A DNA stretch of 64,000 bases. Origin: Streptosporangium sp. NBC_01756. GTDB taxonomy: Bacteria; Actinomycetota; Actinomycetes; Streptosporangiales; Streptosporangiaceae. Where the stretch lies: positions 6,324,001 through 6,388,000 of the forward strand of contig NZ_CP109130.1 in assembly GCF_035917975.1 (NCBI RefSeq), in the 5' to 3' direction. The notes beneath the pieces were generated by a model. The model was given only the letters and a program-made list of their open reading frames with translations, had not been told where the DNA came from and did not search any database. The first letter of the stretch is position 1. The number at the start of each line of letters is the position of its first letter. The position numbers and the translations under genes were made by a program. Of this stretch, positions 17,592 through 27,887 are shown in pieces.

Positions 17592-18091
17592 AGCGACCTC
17601 GCCAGGGCGAAGGCGTGCGCGGCCTCGCAGGCCCCGATGGAGGCGATCAACTGGGCCAGCGCGGGGGAGACCCCCTCGATCTGGCGGGGACGGAGCGCCG
17701 CCGCCTTCTGCTCCAGCCGCTGCAGGCTCCGCAGAGAGGCCTTCGGGCTCGGCGCCGGGGTGCCCGAGGAAGCCGGAGCGCCCGACGGGGCCGGGGTGCC
17801 CGAGGCCGGAGCGGGGGTGGACGCCACCTCGGGAGGCAGCCTCCGGCGCAGCTCGGCGAGATGGGCCTCGTGCCGCTCTCTGAAGGGCGCGAGCTTGGCG
17901 GAGGCGATCGAGGAGTAGAGCGCGATGGTCTGCTCCTTGCCTGCGATCAGCTGCTTGAGCAGCACGGTCTCCGGGTCGGGCGGCTCGGCCCGCGGCGGCT
18001 CCTGCTTCTCGGCGGCGCACCCCGCGACCGCCAGGGCGGTCGCCCCGAGAGCGCCGCCCCGCAGCAGGGCGCGCCGGGACAGGGAACGCAC
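17588..18091 (-). CDS. lipoprotein, ferritin-like partner of the DUF4439 protein
   Basis: 167 residues from GTG 18091, with GGAGG 7 nt upstream. The N-terminus has RSLSRRALLRGGALGATALAV followed by AGCAAEK, a lipobox (Ala-Gly-Cys), with an SRRALLRGG stretch reminiscent of Tat signals. The mature part has a helical segment, a Pro/Ala/Ser linker (about residues 95-115) and a C-terminal helix with GACEAAHAFALA. It overlaps the DUF4439 gene by 4 nt. Both are probably extracytoplasmic and act together. Function unknown. Confidence 0.75.
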   Translation of the reverse strand: MRSLSRRALLRGGALGATALAVAGCAAEKQEPPRAEPPDPETVLLKQLIAGKEQTIALYSSIASAKLAPFRERHEAHLAELRRRLPPEVASTPAPASGTPAPSGAPASSGTPAPSPKASLRSLQRLEQKAAALRPRQIEGVSPALAQLIASIGACEAAHAFALARSL

Positions 18092-18279
18092 GGACGACCT
18101 CCGGTCATGGGTGGGCTGTTACGCCTCTAGCATCGTAAGGGCTTGGAATCGCATTCACCGCGCTTCTCGGACGGGCTCGCCGCACCGAGTGGCGCTCTTT
18201 CCACGCCCTGGTGTGGATAGGCTGGTGAACCGCATGGGCGAGGTCCGCCCGGCTGAGATTGTGACAATGGGAGGTCGGC

Positions 18280-18780
18280 ATGGGCAGCGCCACATCCCGC
18301 GACCGCCTGATGAAGCTTCTGGAACCCGTCACCCTCGCCTCCGGGCTCGATCTGGAGGATGTCACGGTCACACCGGCGGGCAAGCGGCGACTGCTGCGCG
18401 TCGTCGTCGACCGTGACGGTGGTGTGAGCCTGGACGACGTCGCCGAGGTCAGCCTCGCCGTCTCCACCGCGCTGGACGCCGACGACGTGATGGGGACCAC
18501 CCCCTACGTGCTTGAGGTCTCCTCACCTGGAGTCGACCGCCCGCTCACCGAGCCGCGCCACTGGCGCAGAGCGGTCAAGCGGCTGGTCAAGGCCGATCTG
18601 CGGGATGGCACATCGGTGGAGGGCCGGATCGTCTCCACTGACGAGACCGGTGTGGAGCTTGACGTTGCGGGCGCACCGCGCCGCATCGATTATGAAGACC
18701 TGACCCGAGGCCGGGTGCAGGTGGAATTCCGCCGGTTGGACGACGCCGAAGACGACGGCGAAGACGGCGACGAAGGCTAA
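18280..18780 (+). CDS. rimP: ribosome maturation factor RimP
   Basis: 166 residues. RimP helps assemble the 30S subunit. The N-terminal domain shows [44 protein letters not shown], and the family hallmark [20 protein letters not shown] lies at about 78-97. The C-terminal SH3-like domain ends in an acidic tail ([13 protein letters not shown]). GGGAGG precedes the ATG. It begins the conserved rimP-nusA-ylxR-infB order, 11 nt before nusA. An ATTGTGACAAT palindrome lies at 18258-18268 in the leader. Confidence 0.95.
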   Translation: MGSATSRDRLMKLLEPVTLASGLDLEDVTVTPAGKRRLLRVVVDRDGGVSLDDVAEVSLAVSTALDADDVMGTTPYVLEVSSPGVDRPLTEPRHWRRAVKRLVKADLRDGTSVEGRIVSTDETGVELDVAGAPRRIDYEDLTRGRVQVEFRRLDDAEDDGEDGDEG

Positions 18781-18791
18781 GGGGGAGCCTC

Positions 18792-19799
18792 GTGGACATC
18801 GACATGAGCGTCCTGCGCAGCCTGGAGCGGGAGAAGGACATCTCCTTCGACCTGGTCGTCAAGGCGATCGAGGATGCGCTACTGATCGCATACTTCCGGA
18901 GCGAGGGCGCGGCCGCCAAGGCCCGGGCCGAGCTCGACCGGCAGTCCGGGCACGTGACCATTTTCGCGGCCGAGATCGACGACGAGAGCGGGGAGGTGCT
19001 CAGGGAGTTCGACGACACCCCGGGCAACTTCAGCCGCATCGCCGCGACCACTGCCAAGCAGGTCATCCTGCAGCAGCTCAGAGACGCCGAGGACGAGATC
19101 AACTTCGGTGAGTTCGCCAGCCGTGAGGGCGAACTCGTGGCCGGGGTCATCCAGCAGGGCAAGGACCCGAGGGTCGTCCTGGTGGACCTCGGCAGGATCG
19201 AGGCCGTGCTGCCGCACAACGAGCAGGTCCCCGGTGAGGACTACGTCCACGGCGAGCGGCTCCGCTGCTACGTGGTCCAGGTCAAGAAGGGCCACAAGGG
19301 CCCGTCGGTGACGCTGTCGCGTACCCACCCCGGTCTGGTGAAGAAGCTCTTCGCCCTCGAGGTGCCCGAGATCGCCGACGGGACGGTGGAGATCGCCGCC
19401 ATCGCGCGCGAGGCGGGGCACCGGACCAAGATCGCGGTACGTTCGCGCCGTCCCGGCGTGAACGCCAAGGGCGCCTGTATCGGCCCGATGGGCTCGCGGG
19501 TGCGCAACGTGATGGCCGAACTGCACGGCGAGAAGATCGACATCATCGACTGGTCGGATGATCCCGCGGAGTTCGTGGGGAATGCCCTCTCGCCCTCCCG
19601 TGTTTCCAAGGTCGAGGTGATCGACGCCGACGGTCGCGCGGCCCGCGTGACCGTTCCTGACTACCAGCTCTCCCTCGCGATCGGCAAGGAAGGGCAGAAC
19701 GCCCGGCTGGCGGCCAGGCTCACCGGATGGCGGATCGACATCCGTCCGGACACCCAAGCAGAGGACGCGGCCGGTTCCGCAGATGCGTCCACACGGTAA
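18792..19799 (+). CDS. nusA: transcription termination/antitermination factor NusA
   Basis: 335 residues from GTG 18792 with GGGGGAG upstream. Domains in order: N-terminal RNA-polymerase-binding domain ([19 protein letters not shown]), S1 domain (about 110-180: [26 protein letters not shown]), and two KH domains ([23 protein letters not shown] and [20 protein letters not shown]). It lacks the C-terminal acidic repeats of the E. coli protein, as usual in actinobacteria. It overlaps ylxR by 17 nt and acts on elongating RNA polymerase. Confidence 0.96.
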   Translation: MDIDMSVLRSLEREKDISFDLVVKAIEDALLIAYFRSEGAAAKARAELDRQSGHVTIFAAEIDDESGEVLREFDDTPGNFSRIAATTAKQVILQQLRDAEDEINFGEFASREGELVAGVIQQGKDPRVVLVDLGRIEAVLPHNEQVPGEDYVHGERLRCYVVQVKKGHKGPSVTLSRTHPGLVKKLFALEVPEIADGTVEIAAIAREAGHRTKIAVRSRRPGVNAKGACIGPMGSRVRNVMAELHGEKIDIIDWSDDPAEFVGNALSPSRVSKVEVIDADGRAARVTVPDYQLSLAIGKEGQNARLAARLTGWRIDIRPDTQAEDAAGSADASTR

Positions 19800-20085
19800 G
19801 CTGGAATATGGTGGCCAGGCCGCCCCACTGAGAACCTGTGTGGGGTGCCGGGTTCGCACGGTCTCCTCCGAGCTGCTCCGCCTGGTGGTGGTTGAGGACG
19901 TTATCGTCCTTGACCTGCGACGACGGCTCCAGGGACGTGGTGCTTCACTGCATCCCTCCCTGAGCTGTCTGAAGCTCGCCGAGCGTCGCCGAGCGTTTCC
20001 GCGCGCATTTCGCGTCGCGGGTCCGCTTGATCTGTCGCAGGTGCGAGGCCACCTGGAAGAGGTTCACGCTGAAAGGAACGGGTGA
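19783..20085 (+). CDS. ylxR: YlxR (DUF448) family RNA-binding protein
   Basis: 100 residues. [21 protein letters not shown] is the YlxR hallmark (RTCVGCR). [27 protein letters not shown] follows. YlxR, also called RnpM, binds RNA and has been linked to RNase P in Bacillus. The start overlaps the 3' end of nusA by 17 nt, and a 142-nt leader separates it from infB. Confidence 0.9.
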   Translation: MRPHGKLEYGGQAAPLRTCVGCRVRTVSSELLRLVVVEDVIVLDLRRRLQGRGASLHPSLSCLKLAERRRAFPRAFRVAGPLDLSQVRGHLEEVHAERNG

Positions 20086-20227
20086 AATGGTTACCGACTG
20101 TCATGTAGGACGCCGAGTTGATGGGCTGGTCAGATAGCTATGAGCGCCTGATGAGCATGCGGCGATGAGTACGTCTACGTAACGACGGTCCGGCGGCACT
20201 GCCTCCCGGGCCGAGTAAGGGAGTGCA

Positions 20228-23200
20228 GTGGCGAAGGTCCGGGTATACGAGCTCGCCAAGGAGTTCGGTGTAGAGAGCAAGGTCGTCATGGCCAAGCTCC
20301 AGGAGATGGGCGAGTTCGTGCGTTCGGCGTCCTCGACTATCGAAGCACCGGTAGTCCGTAGGCTCACGGAAGCTTTGGGCGGTCCCCCCAGGGGATCGTC
20401 CGACAAGGGCGGCAACAGGTCGCCCAGGCCGCCTCAGGCGGCCCCCCGGCCGGCTGAGAGCCAGGCCGGAAACGGCGCCCCGGCGGCGCCGTCATCCATT
20501 CCCAAGCCGGGACCGGCTCCCAAGCCGGGCCCGAGGCCCAGTCCCGCGGCGCGTCCGGCGGCCCCCGCGCCGCAGGCACCGCCCGTGGTGCCCGAGCCGC
20601 AGCAGGCGCCTGTACAGCAGCAGCCGCCCTCGCCGGTTCAGCCGCCGCGTTTCGAGGCTCCGCGCCCCGAGGCCGGCCGTCCTGCGGCCTCCGGCCCCAA
20701 GCCGGGTCCGCGCCCGGCTCCGGCCCCGCGTCCGGGTCCGGCTGCCCGGCCCGAGGCCGCGCGTCCGGAAGGCCGCCCCTCCGGCGGTCCGGGTGGAGCC
20801 GCCCCTTCGGGCGCTCGGCCCGGTGCCGGCGCCTCCGGCCCCAAGCCGGGTCCGCGTCCGGGTCCCCGTGGCCCGCGCCCCGGCAACAACCCGTTCTCGT
20901 CGAACGCCAGCGGTATGGGTCAGGCCCGTCCGCCGCGGCCCGGCGGTCCCAGTGGACCCGGTGGTCCCGGCGGCCGTGAAGGCGGCCCCGGCGACCGGGG
21001 CCCGCGTCCTGGGCCGCGCGAGGATCGCGGCCCCCGCGAGCAGGGACAGCGCGACGGCGCCGGCCCCCGCCCGCCGGGTGCCCGCTCCGGGCCTCCCGGT
21101 GCCGCCGGCCCGCGTCCGGGCCCCGGTGCCGGTGGTCCCCGTCCCGGCGGTGGCGCCGGTGCCGGCGGCCCGCGTCCCGGTGGTCCCCGTCCCAGCCCGA
21201 TGATGATGCCGCAGGGCCGTCCTGCCGGTCCCGGTGGCGGCGCAGGCCGTCCCGGCCCCGGTGGCGGTGGCGGTCGTCCCGGTGGCGGCGCAGGCCGTCC
21301 CGGTGGCGGCGGTGGCCGTCCGGGTGGCGGCGGCGGTTTCGCCGGCCGTCCCGGTGGTGGCGGCGCAGGCCGTCCCGGCACCGGCACCGGTGGTCCCGGT
21401 GGTGGCGGCGGCGGTTTCGCCGGCCGTCCCGGCGGTGGTGGCCGTGGTCGCGGCGGCGGTACGGCGGGTGCCTTCGGGCGTCCGGGCGGACGCCCGACCC
21501 GTGGCCGCAAGTCCAAGCGCCAGCGGCGTCAAGAGTTCGACAACATGCAGGCCCCGGCGATCGGTGGCGTGCAGGCTCCTCGCGGCAACGGACAGACGAT
21601 CCGCCTGTCGCGCGGCGCCTCGCTGTCGGACTTCGCCGACAAGATCGGCGCGATCCCGGCGTCCCTGGTGCAGATCATGCTGCACCTGGGCGAGATGGTG
21701 ACCGCCACGCAGTCGGTCAACGAGGAGACGCTGCAGCTTCTCGCCGCCGAGCTCGACTACAACCTGCTTGTGGTCAGCCCGGAGGAGGAGGACCGCGAGC
21801 TCCTGGAGACCTTCGACATCGAGTTCGGCGAGGACGAGGGCGACGAGTCCGACCTGGTCGCGCGCCCACCGGTGGTGACCGTCATGGGTCACGTCGACCA
21901 CGGTAAGACCAAGCTGCTCGACGCCATCCGGCACACCAACGAGGTGGCGCGCGAGGCCGGTGGGATCACCCAGCACATCGGTGCCTACCAGATCGCCACC
22001 GAGCACGAGGGCCAGGACCGTCGGATCACCTTCATCGACACCCCGGGTCACGAGGCGTTCACCGCCATGCGTGCCCGCGGTGCCAAGGTCACCGACATCG
22101 CCGTCCTGGTCGTCGCGGCCGACGACGGTGTGAAGCCGCAGACCATCGAGGCGCTGAACCACGCTCAGGCGGCCGACGTGCCGATCGTGGTCGCGGTCAA
22201 CAAGGTCGACAAGGAGGGCGCCGACCCGGGCAAGGTCCGGGCACAGCTCACCGAGTACGGCCTGGTCGCCGAGGAGTACGGCGGCACCACGATGTTCGTC
22301 GACATCTCCGCCAAGAACGGGATCGGCATCGAGCAGCTGCTCGAGGCCATCCTGCTCACCGCGGACGCCGAGCTCGACCTGCGGGCCAACGCCACGATGG
22401 ACGCCCAGGGCGTCGCGATCGAGGCGCACCTCGACAGGGGCCGCGGCCCGGTCGCGACCGTGCTGGTCCAGCGCGGCACGCTCCGCGTCGGCGACTCGAT
22501 CGTCTGTGGCGAGGCCTTCGGCCGCGTCCGGGCGATGCTGGACGACAACGGCGAGGCGATTCAGGAAGCCGACCCGTCGCGTCCGGTGCTGGTCCTCGGT
22601 CTGACCGCGGTGCCGGGTGCCGGTGACAACTTCATCGTCGTCACCGACGACCGGATGGCGCGTCAGATCGCCCAGCAGCGTGCGGCTCGCAAGCGCATCG
22701 CGGACATGGCCAAGTCCGGCCGTCGCCGCACCCTCGAAGAGCTCTTCAGCGAGATGGAGAAGGGCCAGGTCGACGAGCTCAAGCTCATCATCAAGGGTGA
22801 CGTCTCCGGTTCGGTCGAAGCCCTCGAGGACGCGCTGCTCAAGATCGACGTCGGCGACGAGGTGCGCCTGCGGGTGCTGCACCGCGCCGTCGGTGCGATC
22901 ACCGAGTACGACGTCAACCTGGCCGTCGCCGACGACAACGCCGTCATCATCGGTTTCAACGTGCGCCCCGAAGTCCGGGCGCGCGACCTGGCCGAGCGCG
23001 AGGGCGTCGACATCCGCTACTACTCGGTCATCTACCAGGCGATCGAGGAGATCGAGGCGGCCCTCAAGGGCATGCTCAAGCCGGAGTTCGAAGAGGTCCA
23101 GATGGGCACCGCCGAAGTCCGCGAGGTCTTCAAGGTGCCGAAGATCGGCAACATCGCCGGTGCGCTGGTCCGCTCGGGCACGATCGTCCGCAACAGCAAG

Positions 23201-23386
23201 GCGCGGATCATCCGCGGCGGGGTCGTCATCTCCGACAACCTCACCGTGTCCTCGCTGCGTCGTTTCAAGGACGACGCGACCGAGGTCCGCGAGGGCTACG
23301 AGTGCGGTCTCGGTGTCGGCTACAGCGACATCAAGATCGACGACGTCATCGAGACGTTCGAGATGCGGGAGAAGCCGCGCGTCTGA
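20228..23386 (+). CDS. infB: translation initiation factor IF-2
   Basis: 1052 residues from GTG 20228. The N-terminal IF2 domain ([22 protein letters not shown], about 3-50) is followed by an about 390-residue Pro/Arg/Gly/Ala-rich linker, with Gly-rich GGGRPGG runs near 330-420. A second small domain ([16 protein letters not shown]) precedes the GTPase: G1 in [11 protein letters not shown] (about 555), G3 [16 protein letters not shown]4 NKVD, and then domains II-IV with the fMet-tRNA-binding C-terminal part. It delivers initiator tRNA to the ribosome. The linker is long even for actinobacteria. A large hairpin ends the gene at 23414. Confidence 0.97.
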   Translation: MAKVRVYELAKEFGVESKVVMAKLQEMGEFVRSASSTIEAPVVRRLTEALGGPPRGSSDKGGNRSPRPPQAAPRPAESQAGNGAPAAPSSIPKPGPAPKPGPRPSPAARPAAPAPQAPPVVPEPQQAPVQQQPPSPVQPPRFEAPRPEAGRPAASGPKPGPRPAPAPRPGPAARPEAARPEGRPSGGPGGAAPSGARPGAGASGPKPGPRPGPRGPRPGNNPFSSNASGMGQARPPRPGGPSGPGGPGGREGGPGDRGPRPGPREDRGPREQGQRDGAGPRPPGARSGPPGAAGPRPGPGAGGPRPGGGAGAGGPRPGGPRPSPMMMPQGRPAGPGGGAGRPGPGGGGGRPGGGAGRPGGGGGRPGGGGGFAGRPGGGGAGRPGTGTGGPGGGGGGFAGRPGGGGRGRGGGTAGAFGRPGGRPTRGRKSKRQRRQEFDNMQAPAIGGVQAPRGNGQTIRLSRGASLSDFADKIGAIPASLVQIMLHLGEMVTATQSVNEETLQLLAAELDYNLLVVSPEEEDRELLETFDIEFGEDEGDESDLVARPPVVTVMGHVDHGKTKLLDAIRHTNEVAREAGGITQHIGAYQIATEHEGQDRRITFIDTPGHEAFTAMRARGAKVTDIAVLVVAADDGVKPQTIEALNHAQAADVPIVVAVNKVDKEGADPGKVRAQLTEYGLVAEEYGGTTMFVDISAKNGIGIEQLLEAILLTADAELDLRANATMDAQGVAIEAHLDRGRGPVATVLVQRGTLRVGDSIVCGEAFGRVRAMLDDNGEAIQEADPSRPVLVLGLTAVPGAGDNFIVVTDDRMARQIAQQRAARKRIADMAKSGRRRTLEELFSEMEKGQVDELKLIIKGDVSGSVEALEDALLKIDVGDEVRLRVLHRAVGAITEYDVNLAVADDNAVIIGFNVRPEVRARDLAEREGVDIRYYSVIYQAIEEIEAALKGMLKPEFEEVQMGTAEVREVFKVPKIGNIAGALVRSGTIVRNSKARIIRGGVVISDNLTVSSLRRFKDDATEVREGYECGLGVGYSDIKIDDVIETFEMREKPRV

Positions 23387-23413
23387 TGCTCCGATCCGGC
23401 AAGGGGACCGCTT

Positions 23414-23459
23414 GCCGGCCTGGGGCCCCGCCCATCCGATGGGCGGGCCCCGGGCCGGC
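23414..23459 (+). terminator. infB: long hairpin after infB
   Basis: GCCGGCC (23414-23420) and GGGGCCC/GCCCAT (23422-23435, one bulged C) pair with ATGGGCGGGCCCC (23439-23451) and GGCCGGC (23453-23459) around a 3-nt loop. It starts 28 nt after the infB stop and may attenuate readthrough into ylxP. Confidence 0.6.
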
Positions 23460-23510
23460 GGGCGTCCCGGCGCCGTCGGTGGCACGGTGACGTCCGTGGC
23501 GAAATCCACT

Positions 23511-23810
23511 ATGTATGTAGGTGCCCTCACACTGGACATCCTGCTCGGCGACGTTCATTCGCTGAAGCAGAAGCGCTCTGTGGTGCGTCCCATCATCGCC
23601 GAGGTGCAACGACGGTTCCCGGGTGTAGCCGTCGCCGAGACCGGCCATCTGGATCTGCACCGCCGTACCGAGATCGGGATCGCGGTCGTCTCCGCCACCG
23701 CCGCCAACTGCGGCGGGGTGCTGGACGACTGCGAACGCCTGATCGCCTTCCACCCGGAGATCGAGCTGCTGTCCGCCCGGCAGCGGCTCTACAACGAGGA
23801 CGAGGACTAG
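23511..23810 (+). CDS. ylxP: DUF503 family protein YlxP
   Basis: 99 residues from ATG 23511. MYVGALTLDILLGDVHSLKQ at the N-terminus and CERLIAFHPEIELLSARQRLYNE at the end match DUF503 (YlxP), a small protein of about 90-100 residues that belongs to the infB-rbfA cluster. GTG 23496 (with GGTGA upstream) would add five residues; the conserved family start MYVG was chosen. Role unknown, thought to be linked with ribosome assembly because of its fixed place. Confidence 0.88.
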   Translation: MYVGALTLDILLGDVHSLKQKRSVVRPIIAEVQRRFPGVAVAETGHLDLHRRTEIGIAVVSATAANCGGVLDDCERLIAFHPEIELLSARQRLYNEDED

Positions 23811-23878
23811 TCACCGGACGGCCGGTCGCGGAATCACCTTTCTGCGTCCGGTCGTTACTGTGAAGAGGGGGGAGCGAA

Positions 23879-24361
23879 ATGGACGCCGCACGCGCACGTA
23901 AGATCGCTGACCGGATCCAGCAGATCGTCGCCGAGATGCTGGAGCGCCGGATCAAGGATCCGAGACTGGGTTTCGTGACGGTGACGGACACGCGGATCAC
24001 CAACGACCTGGGCGAGGCCACGGTGTTCTACACCGTGTTCGGCTCGGAGGCCGAGCGGGCGGACTCCGCCGCGGCGCTGGAGAGCGCCAAGGGGCTCATC
24101 CGTTCGGAGGTGGGCCGTCAGACGGGTCTGCGCCACACGCCGACGCTGACGTTCATCCACGATCCGCTTCCCGACAGCGCCCGGCATCTCGACGGGCTTC
24201 TCGCCGAGGCGAAGGCCAGGGACATCGAGATCGCCAAGCGGGCCGAGGGCGCGCAGCATGCCGGCGACGCCGACCCGTACCGCAAGCCCGACGAGGACGA
24301 TGACGGATCTGGCGAGAACGACGACGAGCCGTCAGAGCGCGCGGGACACTCCGCAACGTGA
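23879..24361 (+). CDS. rbfA: 30S ribosome-binding factor RbfA
   Basis: 160 residues. [40 protein letters not shown], then [10 protein letters not shown], give the KH-like RbfA fold; [17 protein letters not shown] is the conserved C-terminal strand and loop. A charged tail ([18 protein letters not shown]) follows the core. RbfA assists late 30S maturation. GGGGGGAG precedes the ATG. The TGA overlaps the GTG of the DHH gene (4-nt GTGA overlap). Confidence 0.94.
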   Translation: MDAARARKIADRIQQIVAEMLERRIKDPRLGFVTVTDTRITNDLGEATVFYTVFGSEAERADSAAALESAKGLIRSEVGRQTGLRHTPTLTFIHDPLPDSARHLDGLLAEAKARDIEIAKRAEGAQHAGDADPYRKPDEDDDGSGENDDEPSERAGHSAT

Positions 24362-25356
24362 CACCCGACCTGCGCGATGTCGATCCGGTCCCGGTCGGTG
24401 ACTGGGACCGGGCCGTCGGTCTGATCTCGTCCGCGGACGAGATCGCACTGGCGTGCCACATCTCGCCGGACGGCGACGCGCTCGGCTCCATGCTGGCGCT
24501 CGGCATGGCGCTGCGAGCGGCGGGCAAACGGGTCGCGGCCTCCTTCGGGGAACACCGGTTCCGGGTGCCCCGGCTGCTGCGCTTCCTGCCCGGACAGGAA
24601 CTCCTGACCGAGCCCGACGACTATCCGGCCGCGCCCGAGCTGATGATCACCTTCGACGTCCCCATCGTCGACCGGCTCGGTGCGCTCGCCGGCAACGCGG
24701 TCAAGGCCCGCGAGTTGATCGTGGTGGACCACCATCCGTCCAACACCGGTTTCGGCACGCTCAACCTGGTCGACCCCGGCGCCGCGGCCACCGCCGTGCT
24801 GGCCGAGAAGCTGATCGACCGGCTCGGCCTGCCGATCGACAAGGCCATCGCCACCTGCCTGTACGCCGGGCTGGTCACCGACACCGGTTCGTTCCGGCAC
24901 TCCTCCACCACCCCCGCGGTGCACCTCATGGCCTCCCGGCTGATGGCCACCGGGCTGAACCCCGAGGAGATCGCCCGCGAGCTGTGGGACCGCTCCCCGT
25001 TCGGTTACCTCAGGGTGCTCGGCGCCGTCCTGGACCGGGTGACGCTGGAGCCCGAGGTGGGCGAGGGGCTGGTCTGGACATTCGTCACCCGGGCCGACCG
25101 GGCCGCCCACGGTCTGCCGTACGACGAGGTGGAAGGGATCATCGACGTGATCCGGCGCACCGACGAGGCGGACCTGGCCGTGATCCTCAAGGAGGACGAC
25201 GACGGCGTCTGGCAGGTCTCCACCCGCTCCAAGGGAGCGGTGGACGTCTCCCGCGTCTGCGCCGCCCTGGGCGGTGGCGGGCACACCAAGGCGGCCGGCT
25301 TCACCTCCCACCTGCCCGTCGAGCAGACGATGGCACGTCTCCGCGCACTCCTGTAG
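24358..25356 (+). CDS. nrnA: DHH-family phosphoesterase (NrnA-like oligoribonuclease/pAp phosphatase)
   Basis: 332 residues from GTG 24358. The DHH domain has [16 protein letters not shown] (about 40-55) and [12 protein letters not shown] (about 122-133) as metal-binding motifs, plus [13 protein letters not shown]. The DHHA1 C-terminal domain has [11 protein letters not shown] (about 303-313), which binds substrate. NrnA-type enzymes degrade nanoRNAs and dephosphorylate pAp. Position between rbfA and truB is typical of actinobacteria and firmicutes. Start is coupled to rbfA by overlap. Confidence 0.88.
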   Translation: MTPDLRDVDPVPVGDWDRAVGLISSADEIALACHISPDGDALGSMLALGMALRAAGKRVAASFGEHRFRVPRLLRFLPGQELLTEPDDYPAAPELMITFDVPIVDRLGALAGNAVKARELIVVDHHPSNTGFGTLNLVDPGAAATAVLAEKLIDRLGLPIDKAIATCLYAGLVTDTGSFRHSSTTPAVHLMASRLMATGLNPEEIARELWDRSPFGYLRVLGAVLDRVTLEPEVGEGLVWTFVTRADRAAHGLPYDEVEGIIDVIRRTDEADLAVILKEDDDGVWQVSTRSKGAVDVSRVCAALGGGGHTKAAGFTSHLPVEQTMARLRALL

Positions 25357-25371
25357 AAGGACTATTTTCGA

Positions 25372-26271
25372 ATGAGTACGGCCCGCGCCAAGCGCACCCC
25401 GCCGCCGAGCGGGCTGATCATCGTGGACAAGCCCGCCGAGTGGACCTCGCACGACGTCGTCGGCAAGCTCCGCGGCATCGCCGGCACCCGCAAGGTCGGC
25501 CACGCGGGCACCCTGGACCCGATGGCCACCGGAGTGCTGGTGGTCGGCGTGGAGAAGGCCACCCGGCTGCTGGGCCACCTCGCGCTCACCGAGAAGGGCT
25601 ACGACGGGACGATCCGCCTCGGTCAGGCCACCAACACCGACGACGCCGAGGGCGAGGTCACCGCGACGGCCTCGGCCGCCGAGGTGACCGACGAGGAGAT
25701 CAGAAAGGGCGTCGCCGCCCTGACCGGTCCGATCATGCAGGTTCCGCCGCAGGTCAGCGCGATCAAGGTGAACGGCGAGCGTGCCTACAAGCGGGCCAGG
25801 GCGGGGGAGGAGGTCAAGCTCCAGTCGCGCCCGGTGACCGTGTCGGGCTTCGAGATCACCGCTGTCCGGCGCGACGGCGACCTGGTCGACGTCGACGTCT
25901 CGGTCACCTGCTCCAGCGGCACCTACATCCGCGCGCTCGCCCGGGACCTGGGTGCCGACCTGGGCACCGGTGGTCACCTGACCTACCTGCGCCGCACCCG
26001 CGTGGGGCCCTACGACCTGTCGATGGCGCGCACCGTCGAGCAGCTCTCCGCCGACTGCGTGATCCTGCCGATGGCCGAGGCCGTCGCGGCGGCCTTCCCC
26101 CGCCGCGACGTGACGGCCGAGGAGGCGGGCACCGTCGCGCACGGCGGGCGGCTGCCCTCGGTGGGGCTGGGCAAGGGGCCGATCGGGGTGTTCGGCCCGG
26201 ACGGCACCCTGCTGGCTCTGGCCGAGGAGCACGGCGCGATCACCAGGTCACTGGCGGTCTTCGTGCCCTGA
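25372..26271 (+). CDS. truB: tRNA pseudouridine-55 synthase TruB
   Basis: 299 residues. LIIVDKPAEWTSHDVVGKLR and KVGHAGTLDPMATGVLVVGV (about 43-62) show TruB motif II; the Asp in GTLDP is the catalytic residue. SGTYIRALARDLGADLGTGGH (about 182-202) and a PUA-like C-terminal region complete the enzyme. It makes pseudouridine at position 55 of tRNA. The gene begins 15 nt after the DHH gene. In related actinobacteria ribF usually follows; here a peptide-use block intervenes. Confidence 0.96.
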   Translation: MSTARAKRTPPPSGLIIVDKPAEWTSHDVVGKLRGIAGTRKVGHAGTLDPMATGVLVVGVEKATRLLGHLALTEKGYDGTIRLGQATNTDDAEGEVTATASAAEVTDEEIRKGVAALTGPIMQVPPQVSAIKVNGERAYKRARAGEEVKLQSRPVTVSGFEITAVRRDGDLVDVDVSVTCSSGTYIRALARDLGADLGTGGHLTYLRRTRVGPYDLSMARTVEQLSADCVILPMAEAVAAAFPRRDVTAEEAGTVAHGGRLPSVGLGKGPIGVFGPDGTLLALAEEHGAITRSLAVFVP

Positions 26272-26346
26272 CCCGGTCTCCCGGGTGACCTGACGGTGCT
26301 TTAAGGTTCATAAACCGAACCATTTAGCTCTGTTAGGAGTCGCCTC

Positions 26347-27744
26347 ATGGAGGTGTCCCTCTCCTCCCTTGCCCCCGCTGAGATCGCCGCCGACCTGCTC
26401 GTCCTGCCGGTGCGCGAGGGGCGCGACCCCGGGCTCGGCCTGGGGGGCGTGCTCGGCCAGGTCAGGTTCACCGGCCGGGCCGGCCAGGAGCTGCTGCTGC
26501 CGCGCCGGGACGGCGACGTCTTCCGTGCGGCCGCCATCCTGCTGGTCGGCCTCGGCGCCGACGACGACGTGCACGCGGTACGGCGGGCGGTGGGCCGCGT
26601 CGCGCCCCGGCTCGCCGAGTTCCCCACCGTTGCGGTGGCCTTCCCGCACGTGGAGGCGGTCATCGAAGGTGTGCGGCTGGGCGGCTACCGGTTCGACGGA
26701 TACAAGAGCGAGCCGTCGCGGCCTGCCGTACGCGAACTGATCATCCTGGCGGGCGAGGACCCGCAGGGGGTGGCGCGAGCCGGGATCGTCGCCGACGCGG
26801 TGACCTTCGCCCGGGACCTGGTCAACACCCCGGCCGGCGACCTGGTCCCGATGGACCTGGCCGAGCGTGCCCGGGAGACGGCCGCGGCGTGCGGGCTGGG
26901 CGTGCGTGTGCTGGACGCCGATGCGCTCCGCGAGGGCGGTTTCGGCGGCATCCTCGGCGTCGGCGCGGCCAGCGTGAACCCGCCCTGCCTGATCGAGGTG
27001 AGCTACTCCGGCGACGGCACGGGCGGCACGGTCGGTCTCGCGGGCAAGGGCATCACCTTCGACTCCGGTGGTCTTGCGATCAAGGGCCTCGGGGCGATGT
27101 CCACCATGAAGTGCGACATGGCGGGTGGCGCGACCATGCTCGCGGCCGTCCAGGCCGCCGCCCGGCTGAGGTTGCCGGTGGGGGTCACCGCCGTGGTCCC
27201 CGCCGCCGAGAACATGGTCAGCGGTTCCGCCACCCGGCCCGGGGACGTGCTCACCCACCGCAACGGGCGGACCACCGAGGTCACCGACACCGACAGCGAG
27301 GGCCGCCTGGTGCTGGCCGACGCGCTCGCCTACCTGGCCGAGAGCTCGCCGGACGTGCTGATCGACGCCGCCACGTTGACCTACTCGGTGATGCACGCGC
27401 TCGGGGAGGACATCACCGGGGTGATCGGCAGCGACCGGAAGCTGGTCGGCGAGCTGATCGCGGCCGGTGCGCGGGCCGGCGAGCCGATGTGGGAGCTGCC
27501 GCTCTGGGAGCCGTACGCCGGCAGGCTCGCCTCCGCGGTGGCCGACGCGAAGAACGAGGGCGGCAGCCTGGCCGACGCGACGATCGCCGCGCTGTTCCTG
27601 CGGCCGTTCACCGCCGGGCTGCCCTGGGCCCACCTGGACTTCGCCACGACAGCCTACCTGGACAAGGCCACCGACCTCGGCCCGGCGGGGGCGACCGGGG
27701 CGATGGTCCGCACGCTGATCGGCTATCTGGAGACCCGCTCCTAG
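26347..27744 (+). CDS. pepA: M17 leucyl aminopeptidase
   Basis: 465 residues with TAGGAG upstream. The M17 catalytic domain has GLAGKGITFDSGGLAIK (metal-binding Lys and Asp, about 227-243), MKCDMAGGATMLAAV (Asp), and DTDSEGRLVLADALAYLAE (the NTDAEGR signature with Asp and Ser changes, about 317-335). The N-terminal domain is macro-like (LLVLPVREGRDPGLG). The enzyme trims peptides in the cytoplasm, matching the peptide importer downstream. A GGTTC-N7-GAACC inverted repeat lies upstream at 26305-26321. The gene is convergent with the FadR-like regulator across a tandem repeat. Confidence 0.93.
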   Translation: MEVSLSSLAPAEIAADLLVLPVREGRDPGLGLGGVLGQVRFTGRAGQELLLPRRDGDVFRAAAILLVGLGADDDVHAVRRAVGRVAPRLAEFPTVAVAFPHVEAVIEGVRLGGYRFDGYKSEPSRPAVRELIILAGEDPQGVARAGIVADAVTFARDLVNTPAGDLVPMDLAERARETAAACGLGVRVLDADALREGGFGGILGVGAASVNPPCLIEVSYSGDGTGGTVGLAGKGITFDSGGLAIKGLGAMSTMKCDMAGGATMLAAVQAAARLRLPVGVTAVVPAAENMVSGSATRPGDVLTHRNGRTTEVTDTDSEGRLVLADALAYLAESSPDVLIDAATLTYSVMHALGEDITGVIGSDRKLVGELIAAGARAGEPMWELPLWEPYAGRLASAVADAKNEGGSLADATIAALFLRPFTAGLPWAHLDFATTAYLDKATDLGPAGATGAMVRTLIGYLETRS

Positions 27745-27887
27745 GCCGGGTCTTCTGCGGCGGCGCCGCTGTCCGGAGGCCCGATCCTGGCCGGGACCGG
27801 TCTTCTGCGGCGGAGCCGCTGCCCGGAGGCCCGACCTGGCCGGGACCGGCCTTCTGCGGCGGAGCCGCTATCCGGGGACCCGCTCCT
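27744..27887. repeat. three tandem copies of a 49-50 bp GC-rich repeat
   Basis: Copies begin at 27744, 27789 and 27838 with period 49-50. The shared core is CTTCTGCGGCGGAGCCGCT. The first copy lacks 3-4 bases after GGCCGGG. The core contains the hairpin GCGGC-GGA-GCCGC. The array starts at the pepA stop and its last copy encodes the final residues and stop of the convergent regulator. It may serve as a two-way terminator, but exact repetition suggests array growth by slippage or unequal exchange. Confidence 0.8.

Noticed and set aside
20492-23539. A 1015-residue minus-strand open frame
   Set aside because: It is antisense to infB; its Thr/Ala/Gly repeats mirror the IF-2 linker.
11963-26271. 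Biosynthetic gene cluster around the methyltransferase and glycosyltransferase
   Set aside because: No core synthase (polyketide, peptide, terpene) is present and the surroundings are housekeeping genes.
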